Assembly: GCA_026984135.1 (NCBI GenBank)
Contig: JALSSR010000228.1
Coordinates: forward strand, 1 to 36,043
Origin: Bacteroidales bacterium
Lineage (GTDB): Bacteria; Bacteroidota; Bacteroidia; Bacteroidales; JAADJA01
Length of the DNA stretch: 36,043 bases
Direction of reading: 5' to 3'
This document shows, piece by piece, positions 15,992-22,161 of this stretch. Position 1 is the first letter of the stretch. Each line of letters opens with the position of its first letter. Made by a program: the position numbers and the translations under genes. The notes beneath the pieces were generated by a model. That model saw nothing but the letters and a program-made list of their open reading frames with translations. It was not told where the DNA came from and searched no databases.

Positions 15992-16549
15992 ATGTTGGTT
16001 ATTGATAAAATACTTGTTTCGGAAGAAATTCGTGACATTCGCTTTTGCTGTGACCTCGACAAATGTCTCGGTGCCTGCTGTGTCGAAGGCGACGCAGGTG
16101 CTCCTTTGGAAGAAGAAGAGATTTCCATTCTTGAAGATGACATTGAAGCCATAAAGCCGTATATGGTGAAGAAAGGAATTGAAGTGGTTGAAAAATACGG
16201 TGTTTTCGATTATGATGCTTCCGGTGAGTTTGTAACACCTTTGATCAATGATAAGGATTGTGTTTTTGTTTATTATGAAAATAACATTGCCAAATGTGCC
16301 ATTGAAAAGGCATTTGAGGAAGGGAAAGTGAGTTTTCAAAAGCCGGTTTCTTGTCACCTTTACCCCATCAGAATAACAAAACACGAAAACTTTGAAGCCG
16401 TCAATTATCATAAATGGTATATCTGTCAGGCAGCCTGCACACTTGGCAAAAAGCTGGAACTGCCTCTTTACAAATTTTTGAAAGTGCCGCTTATCAGAAA
16501 ATACGGCCGGGAGTGGTACGGAAAGCTTGTTAAGGAGATTGAAGGGTAA
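15992..16549 (+). CDS. DUF3109 family cysteine-rich protein
   Basis: This 185-residue protein matches the DUF3109 family (PF11307), common in Bacteroidota. It is rich in cysteines: C19, C20, C25, C29 and C30 in RFCCDLDKCLGACC, then further cysteines in NDKDCVFV, AKCAIEKAF, KPVSCHLYPIRI and WYICQAACTLG. The pattern resembles the CxxCC...C...C clusters of YkgJ-type putative zinc or iron-chelating proteins, so metal binding is likely. No signal peptide or membrane helix is present, so it should be cytosolic. It is a single-gene unit with its own consensus promoter and converges on the TPR gene. The biochemical role of the family is unknown. Confidence 0.9.
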   Translation: MLVIDKILVSEEIRDIRFCCDLDKCLGACCVEGDAGAPLEEEEISILEDDIEAIKPYMVKKGIEVVEKYGVFDYDASGEFVTPLINDKDCVFVYYENNIAKCAIEKAFEEGKVSFQKPVSCHLYPIRITKHENFEAVNYHKWYICQAACTLGKKLELPLYKFLKVPLIRKYGREWYGKLVKEIEG

Positions 16550-16646
16550 AGTAACGGTCATATCAACCAACCTTAAAATTTAATCTGCAAATTATTTGAC
16601 GAAAAAAATAGTTTTAGTTTCACGCTAATTCCCAGATTAGCAAACT

Positions 16647-18152
16647 CTATTTATCCTCAATACGGCTTAAACCCGCCTTTGCCTTTTGGTCAATGCTGTT
16701 TTTGTACTCTTTGTTTTTCATTGACCTTGCTTTTTCATAATAAATTTTCGCTTTTTGAAAGTCTTTCCTTTTTTCATATATCAAACCGAGTTGCAGGGCA
16801 GCGTTGGCAGCATAATAATATTCCGATTCCGAACCGTTTTTTATTGTTTGCAGATAATAAGGAACGGCATCGTCAATCTTTCCCCAACCATGATATATTC
16901 TGCCGAGACGGTAGGTGTATTCCAGGGAATCCCTTTCGTCGCGTAAAAAGTTTTTATTTTCGGTTGTAAGTACTTTCATAGCTCTTTCATAATAGCCTCC
17001 GTCAAAGAGGAGTCTGGCTTTCAGGAGAACGGCATTCGGCACTACATCTCTTTCGGCTTCACGCTCTGCCTGCTTGTCGGCATCGGCAATGTCGTATCCG
17101 TTTTCAGGTATTTTGGCAATATATTCTTTATACATAAAATCATTACCGTTGACTGCATAATACCAGGCAATTTTCTGATAGGCAGCCTTTATGTAATTTA
17201 TCCCTTTGAACTCTTCAAGAAATCTGAGGAAGTATAAATTGGCATCCTCATCAAGATTTTGAAGTTTTGCCAATCCCGTGAGATAATCGAGATAATGGAA
17301 AGGATAATATTCTTTTCCCTTAGGCCTTTTAAGAAGAAGGTTCAACGCCTTTTCATTCATCCCGTTACCCATGTAGATACGTGCCATTGCATATATTGTC
17401 AGGGGGCTGGACATATATGAAGTGTCGGAATCATTGCCGGTAATGAGATTTATGTAATCAAGGGCTTTACCTTTATCCGTTGACATATTTAGCTTGATAA
17501 AACTGAGATAAAAGAGACATTCGGCTTTGAAATGTTCATATTTTTTATCTTTCAGAGAAGCATCCAGCACCTTTAATATTTCATTTGTCCCCTGATTCAC
17601 GGTACCTTCCACTCCTACCAATTTTTTTACCCAGTTGTAGCTGTCTGGGATGGTTCCTATCATAGTATGCAGAAGACCAAGATTGATTTTGTCGGGCAGA
17701 AAATCCGGAAATTTCTCATCATTGCTTTCAAGCTTGCGGTAAGCTCTGTTTATTTCAACGGCAGCCGTAAAATACTCCTTGAATTTGGTTCTTGCAAATG
17801 CCCATTGAAGATATACCTGTGCAAGGGAATAATTATAATAAGGCGAATCCTCGTCACCATCCTCAAGCCTGTCAATAATATCATCCTTTTTGTCATCAAG
17901 CTCTTCGAAAACACTTTCCTCTTCTCCGATAAAAACTTTTAGAAAGTAGATATAGTTTTCAACAAGGTAGGGGATATTGTTATCAGGATTTATATGTTTT
18001 TCTTTATTGATAAGTTTTTGAGCTTCTTCAAATTTAAGACTTAATGCCAGGGAATATGCATCCGTACAATTTTTGTTGAAATCATAATTATACTGTGCAA
18101 GCGATGTTACACTTACAATTATAAATACAAATGCAATTATTAACCTGTTCAT
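16647..18152 (-). CDS. Secreted tetratricopeptide-repeat protein
   Basis: The product has 501 residues from the ATG at 18152; a start six codons earlier (18170) is possible, but the signal peptide begins here (MNRLIIAFVFIIVSVTSLAQ). The rest is alpha-helical with TPR-like units: YSLALSLKFEEAQKLINKE near the start, ALNLLLKRPKGKEYYPFHYLDYLTGLAKL in the middle, and clear repeats near the end (YYYAANAALQLGLIYEKRKDFQKAKIYYEKARSM). The final KAKAGLSRIEDK is typical of Bacteroidota TPR proteins that are predicted to sit in the periplasm. There is no lipobox and no T9SS domain. Its partner is unknown. It follows the zinc-ribbon gene but is separated from it by 77 bases and a possible terminator. Confidence 0.85.
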   Translation of the reverse strand: MNRLIIAFVFIIVSVTSLAQYNYDFNKNCTDAYSLALSLKFEEAQKLINKEKHINPDNNIPYLVENYIYFLKVFIGEEESVFEELDDKKDDIIDRLEDGDEDSPYYNYSLAQVYLQWAFARTKFKEYFTAAVEINRAYRKLESNDEKFPDFLPDKINLGLLHTMIGTIPDSYNWVKKLVGVEGTVNQGTNEILKVLDASLKDKKYEHFKAECLFYLSFIKLNMSTDKGKALDYINLITGNDSDTSYMSSPLTIYAMARIYMGNGMNEKALNLLLKRPKGKEYYPFHYLDYLTGLAKLQNLDEDANLYFLRFLEEFKGINYIKAAYQKIAWYYAVNGNDFMYKEYIAKIPENGYDIADADKQAEREAERDVVPNAVLLKARLLFDGGYYERAMKVLTTENKNFLRDERDSLEYTYRLGRIYHGWGKIDDAVPYYLQTIKNGSESEYYYAANAALQLGLIYEKRKDFQKAKIYYEKARSMKNKEYKNSIDQKAKAGLSRIEDK

Positions 18153-18166
18153 ATATTGACGATTAA

Positions 18167-18202
18167 ACAAAAAAAGAGGAGAACCTAACCAGCCCCCTCT
18201 TT
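18167..18202 (-). terminator. Possible terminator after the zinc-ribbon gene
   Basis: On the minus strand AAAGAGG and CCTCTTT pair around a 16-base loop and run into a string of T residues (plus-strand A-run near 18168-18175). It lies 28-63 bases past the stop of the zinc-ribbon gene. The loop is long for a classical terminator. Confidence 0.45.
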
Positions 18203-18229
18203 CTTCATATGTATTAAACGTAATAAATA

Positions 18230-19048
18230 CTATTTCGTTTCATTGACCATATCGGCAATTTCCTGGTCAACGAGAATTCTTCCGCAATATTCACAAACGA
18301 TGATTTTTTTATGCATTCTGATATCGAGTTGAACCTGAGGCGGGATCTTGTTAAAGCAACCACCGCAGGCATCTCTCTCAACCTGAACAACGGCAAGACC
18401 ATTCCTGGCGTTCTTTCTGATGCGCTGATAAGCAGCCAATAACCGTTCTTCAATAAACTTTTCGTTTTCCTGCGATTTCTTTAATAGTTCATCCTCTTCC
18501 TTTTCCGTATCAGCTATAATGTCATCCAGTTCACTTTTCTTAACCACAAGGTCTTTACTTCTCTCTTCGAGCAGTTCCTTCGACTTTAAAACCACTTCTT
18601 TAACCGATTCAAGCTTAAAAGAAGCCTCTTTAATTCGCTTTTCGCTCAACTGAATTTCCAGATTTTGAAACTCGATTTCCTTTGTCAGTGAATCATACTC
18701 CCTGTTATTTCTCACCTCCATCTGTTGAGCTTCATATTTTTTTATCAAAGCCTGACTGTCCTTAATGGCATTTTTCTTGTCATCAATTTGCTTTTCCAAC
18801 TTTTCAATCTCACTTTCATAGTTGCTTATTCTGGTCCCAAGGCCTGCAACTTCATCTTCAAGGTCCTGAACTTCTAAAGGTAGTTCACCTTTAATAATTC
18901 TGATCCTGTCAATATTTGAGTCTATTTGTTGTAATGAATAGAGAGCCTTTAATTTTTGTTCGACTGTAATTTCCTCTTCAGTCTTTTCTACAGGCTTAAC
19001 TTTTGGCTTTTCACTTGCTTTTTCTTTTACTGTTTTTGCCATAACCAT
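18230..19048 (-). CDS. Coiled-coil zinc-ribbon protein (C4-type, DUF164/CdsZ-like)
   Basis: The 272-residue protein has a charged Lys/Glu tail (1-30), a long antiparallel coiled coil (about 30-215, with heptads such as ISNYESEIEKLEKQIDDKKNAIKDSQALIKKYEAQQMEVRNNREYDSLTKEIE) and a C-terminal zinc ribbon with C228/C231 (CGGC) and C252/C255 (CEYC). This is the zf-RING_7 / CdsZ family, described in other bacteria as linked to nucleic acid binding or secretion chaperoning; its role in Bacteroidota is unsettled. It starts five bases after the Nif3-family stop codon. That Nif3 / zinc-ribbon pairing is frequent in bacteria and suggests co-expression. The ATG at 19042 is an equally possible start. Confidence 0.92.
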   Translation of the reverse strand: MVMAKTVKEKASEKPKVKPVEKTEEEITVEQKLKALYSLQQIDSNIDRIRIIKGELPLEVQDLEDEVAGLGTRISNYESEIEKLEKQIDDKKNAIKDSQALIKKYEAQQMEVRNNREYDSLTKEIEFQNLEIQLSEKRIKEASFKLESVKEVVLKSKELLEERSKDLVVKKSELDDIIADTEKEEDELLKKSQENEKFIEERLLAAYQRIRKNARNGLAVVQVERDACGGCFNKIPPQVQLDIRMHKKIIVCEYCGRILVDQEIADMVNETK

Positions 19049-19053
19049 TTATA

Positions 19054-20148
19054 TTATAGATAATTAACTACATTCGTATTCGTCTCTGAAATGAGGACTG
19101 CAAAAGTAGGAAATTTTTTAATTAAAACACTATAAATTAATTCTTTTGCAAATTGTTCACTCTCATAGTGACCGATATCGGCTATTACAAGCTTTCCTTC
19201 GGCATCAAAAAACTCATGATATTTGACATCACCGGTTAAAAAAATATCAGCGCCGGAACTAACTGCATCTCCAATAAGGAAACTTCCTGACCCTCCGCAA
19301 ACTGCTACTTTCTTTATTTTTCTGCCTGTAAGCCCTGTGTGTCTGATACAGCCCACTCCCGTTACTTCCTTAACCTTTCTCAAGAAATCAATTTCATCAA
19401 TCTCATCTTCGGTTTCTCCAATCATCCCTGCCCCGACAAGGGAAAAGTCATTTTCCAGAGGATAGATATCATAGGCAACCTCTTCGTAGGGATGTGCTTC
19501 AAGAAGTGCGGAAATAATTCCGGCTTGCCTGAAAACGGGAAATATTGTCTCTAATCTTATTTCCTCTTCAAAATGCAATTTTCCTTTTTCACCAACAAAG
19601 GGATTGGTGTCCTGAGAGCCTCTGAATGTGCCTGTCCCTGCAGAATTAAAACTACAACTGTCGTAGTTGCCGATATGACCGGCACCTGCTTTAAAAATAG
19701 CTTTTCTGACCTTATCGGCATGATCAATGGGAACGAATGTTGTCAGTTTTTTCAGCAGACTGTTTTTTGGTGCAAGAATTTGCCTGTTTTTTAATCCCAG
19801 CTTATTGCAAAGAATTGAGTTTACGCCACTATTGACATTGTCAAGATTGGTATGAATCGCATATAGCGCAATGTCATTTTTTATTGCCGACATCACAACT
19901 CTTTCCACATAAGTTTTGCCTGTGATTTTTTTCAACCCTCCGAAAATAATAGGATGATGCGATATTATCAAATTGCAATCCTTTGCTTTTGCCTCCCTGA
20001 TAACCTCTTCCGTTATATCAAGTGAGATCAGTACTTTACTTACTTCAGTTTCGCTATTGCCAACCAGCAATCCTGCGTTATCATAGGACTCCTGTAAACT
20101 TAGAGGCGCAATTTCCTCCAGAATATCGGTTATATCAGTGATTCTCAT
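19054..20148 (-). CDS. Nif3-like dinuclear metal-centre protein (YqfO type)
   Basis: The 364-residue protein belongs to the Nif3/YbgI family (PF01784). Metal ligands are visible: SHHPIIFGGL (His64, His65), HTNLDNV, and at the C-terminus GADIFLTGDVKYHEFFDA and ADIGHYESE. An extra central domain of about 100 residues (FVPIDHADKVRKAIFKAGAGHIGNYDSCSF ... LETIFP) is the CutA/PII-like insert of the longer YqfO subtype. The family forms hexameric toroids; it is often annotated GTP cyclohydrolase 1 type 2, but the physiological function is uncertain. An upstream ATG at 20172 is less likely because it overlaps the -7 box at 20170-20177. Confidence 0.93.
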   Translation of the reverse strand: MRITDITDILEEIAPLSLQESYDNAGLLVGNSETEVSKVLISLDITEEVIREAKAKDCNLIISHHPIIFGGLKKITGKTYVERVVMSAIKNDIALYAIHTNLDNVNSGVNSILCNKLGLKNRQILAPKNSLLKKLTTFVPIDHADKVRKAIFKAGAGHIGNYDSCSFNSAGTGTFRGSQDTNPFVGEKGKLHFEEEIRLETIFPVFRQAGIISALLEAHPYEEVAYDIYPLENDFSLVGAGMIGETEDEIDEIDFLRKVKEVTGVGCIRHTGLTGRKIKKVAVCGGSGSFLIGDAVSSGADIFLTGDVKYHEFFDAEGKLVIADIGHYESEQFAKELIYSVLIKKFPTFAVLISETNTNVVNYL

Positions 20149-20169
20149 TTGTCGAAATTTTTTTAGGCT

Positions 20170-20177
20170 CAAATTTA
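20170..20177 (-). promoter_or_regulatory. -7 box for the Nif3-family / zinc-ribbon pair
   Basis: The minus strand reads TAAATTTG, fitting TAnnTTTG, 22 bases before the ATG at 20148. Its position argues against the ATG at 20172. No clear -33 element. Confidence 0.45.
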
Positions 20178-20201
20178 CATGTTTTTTTGTATTTTTATCG
20201 A

Positions 20202-21287
20202 ATGAAATTCAGTCAATTCATATTGTTACCATTTTCGATGGTTTATGCCTCTGCAACGGCTGCCAGAAATAAGCTGTTTGACTGGAAAATACTGAAATCA
20301 AAGTCGTTTGACTTACCTGTAATTTCAGTTGGCAATCTTAGTGTCGGGGGAACGGGTAAGACTCCTCACGTTGAGTATCTCATCAATCTTTTAAAGGATG
20401 AGTTCAGAATTGCAACATTGAGCCGTGGATATAAAAGGAAAACCAGAGGGTTTATACTCGCATCCGAAAGTAGTTCTGCTTCCGAGATTGGAGATGAGCC
20501 GTTTCAGATTTACAGGAAATTTCCGGAGGTGTTGGTATCGGTTGATGAAAACAGGGTTCACGGAATTAGTGAATTACTAAGTCTGGCAAATAAACCTGAC
20601 GTTATTTTATTGGATGATGCTTTTCAACACAGATATGTAAAACCTGGGCTTTCCATTTTGCTGACGGATTACCACAATCTATATACGGATGACTATCCGA
20701 TACCTTCCGGCAAATTGCGCGAATGCAGAACAGGCGCAAAAAGGGCAGACATTATTATTGTAACCAAGAGCTCGAAAGTGTTGTCTCCGATTGTCAGAAA
20801 AGAAATTGAAAATAAAATCCAACCTAAGGAGCATCAAAATCTGTTTTTTTCATACATTGAACATAACAGGTTTATTTCTTTGGGTGGAGAAGAGCTGAAA
20901 GCTAAAAAGATATTCTTTAATTCAATACTTCTCGTTGCCGGAATTGCAAATACATATCCTTTGGAAATATATCTGAAAAATTTCTGTGATGAACTGGAAG
21001 TGATTAAATTTCCTGACCACCATAACTACTCTCGAAAAGATGTTTCCAAAATAATTGAAGCATTTGAAAAAATTGTCAGAAAAAACAAGGTTATAGTAAC
21101 TACCGAAAAAGATGCAATGCGATTAATTCAACCGGATATAATAAATCATTTAATATCTTTGCCGGTCTTTTATATTCCGATTAGGACGGAATTACATAAA
21201 CAGGACAAAAAAGAATTCAATAATTATATTTTAGATTATGTTAGAAAAAATTCAGGAAACAGTAAAGTACATTCAAAAGAAGATTGA
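20202..21287 (+). CDS. lpxK: Tetraacyldisaccharide 4'-kinase (lipid A biosynthesis)
   Basis: LpxK phosphorylates the 4' position of the tetraacyldisaccharide-1-phosphate to give lipid IVA at the inner face of the cytoplasmic membrane. The 361-residue product has the N-terminal amphipathic segment (FILLPFSMVYASATAARNKLFDW), the Walker A ISVGNLSVGGTGKTPHVEYL (residues 41-60), LSRGYKRKTRGF, DEPFQIYRKFP, ILLDDAFQHRYVKPGLSILLTDY and the late FPDHHNYSRKD and VTTEKDAMRL motifs. All are diagnostic. An upstream in-frame ATG at 20187 would add only five residues and is not favoured. The 3' end overlaps the purine nucleoside phosphorylase gene by 50 bases. Confidence 0.97.
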   Translation: MKFSQFILLPFSMVYASATAARNKLFDWKILKSKSFDLPVISVGNLSVGGTGKTPHVEYLINLLKDEFRIATLSRGYKRKTRGFILASESSSASEIGDEPFQIYRKFPEVLVSVDENRVHGISELLSLANKPDVILLDDAFQHRYVKPGLSILLTDYHNLYTDDYPIPSGKLRECRTGAKRADIIIVTKSSKVLSPIVRKEIENKIQPKEHQNLFFSYIEHNRFISLGGEELKAKKIFFNSILLVAGIANTYPLEIYLKNFCDELEVIKFPDHHNYSRKDVSKIIEAFEKIVRKNKVIVTTEKDAMRLIQPDIINHLISLPVFYIPIRTELHKQDKKEFNNYILDYVRKNSGNSKVHSKED

Positions 21288-22056
21288 TTTTGATCCGCAA
21301 ATAGGAATCGTTCTGGGAACAGGACTTGGCGGATTAACCAAAGAGATCGAAACCGTAGCTACATTACCCTATAAGGAGATTCCCAATTTCCCGGTGTCAA
21401 CGGTTAAAGGACACGAAGGCAAACTTATTTTCGGGAAACTCGGCGGAAAGAACGTGGTTGCTATGCAGGGCAGATTTCATTATTATGAAGGCTACACAAT
21501 GCAGGAGGTGACATTTCCTATCAGGGTTTTGAAGTTTCTGGGTATTAAATTGTTAATGCTTTCAAATGCTGCCGGTGGTGTTAATCCCAATTATGAGATC
21601 GGCGATTTGATGATAATAAAAGATCATATCAATCTTATGGGAAATAATCCGTTGATAGGTAAGAACCATACAGGCCTTGGCCCCCGCTTTCCGGATATGA
21701 GTGAGGCTTACGATAAGACTGTCATTCGCCATGCAGCAAAAATTGCCAGACATAACGGAATAAAATTCCAGGAAGGCGTTTATGCTGCTGTTACAGGCCC
21801 GACTTTTGAGACTCCCGCCGAGTATAAATATATAAGCATTCTTGGTGCCGATGCCGTGGGAATGTCAACTGTTCCGGAAGCTATCGTTGCAAGACATATG
21901 GATTTGCCCTGTTTTGCGGTTTCCGTAATTTCCGACCTCGGTGTCGAAGGTAAAATAGTTGAAATTTCACACGAAGAAGTTATTGATGCTGCAAGTATGG
22001 CAGAGCCGAAAATGACACTTATGGTGAAACAGATGATTGAGAAGCTGGAAGTGTAA
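21238..22056 (+). CDS. Purine nucleoside phosphorylase, trimeric PNP/MTAP family
   Basis: The 272-residue enzyme splits purine nucleosides with phosphate to base plus ribose-1-phosphate, for purine salvage. Family motifs: IVLGTGLGGL (24-33), KGHEGKLIFG, GRFHYYEGY (78-86), LSNAAGGVNPNYEIGDLMIIKDHINL, VTGPTFETPAEY with Glu195 equal to human PNP Glu201, and GADAVGMSTVPEAIVARH (203-220). At the base-selecting position equal to human Asn243 this protein has Asp233 (VISDLG), as at the corresponding place in MTAP-type enzymes, so its base preference may be wider or different. It overlaps lpxK by 50 bases in another frame, so translation is probably coupled. Confidence 0.95.
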   Translation: MLEKIQETVKYIQKKIDFDPQIGIVLGTGLGGLTKEIETVATLPYKEIPNFPVSTVKGHEGKLIFGKLGGKNVVAMQGRFHYYEGYTMQEVTFPIRVLKFLGIKLLMLSNAAGGVNPNYEIGDLMIIKDHINLMGNNPLIGKNHTGLGPRFPDMSEAYDKTVIRHAAKIARHNGIKFQEGVYAAVTGPTFETPAEYKYISILGADAVGMSTVPEAIVARHMDLPCFAVSVISDLGVEGKIVEISHEEVIDAASMAEPKMTLMVKQMIEKLEV

Positions 22057-22145
22057 GGTTTGGAGGTTTTAAGTTTGGAGGTTTTAAGTTTGGAGGTTTT
22101 AGGTTTGGAGGTTTCAAGTTTGGAAGTTTCAAGTTTGGAGGTTTT
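22057..22145. repeat. 15-bp tandem repeat after the PNP gene
   Basis: Six head-to-tail copies of AAGTTTGGAGGTTTT with few changes (unit starts at 22057, 22071, 22086, 22101, 22116 and 22131). They fill nearly the whole 105-base gap between the PNP stop and the start of the FAD/Fe-S gene. No dyad symmetry; strand-biased, G and T only apart from A and a few C. Confidence 0.95.
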
Positions 22146-22161
22146 TGATTAATTTTATCCC

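Noticed and set aside
15965-16570. 201-codon open frame on the minus strand
   Set aside because: Antisense shadow of DUF3109, which has the consensus promoter and family cysteine pattern.
16624-16641. Hairpin GCTAAT-TCCCAG-ATTAGC as a terminator between DUF3109 and the TPR gene
   Set aside because: Only six base pairs, AT-rich, and no T-run directly after it on either strand.
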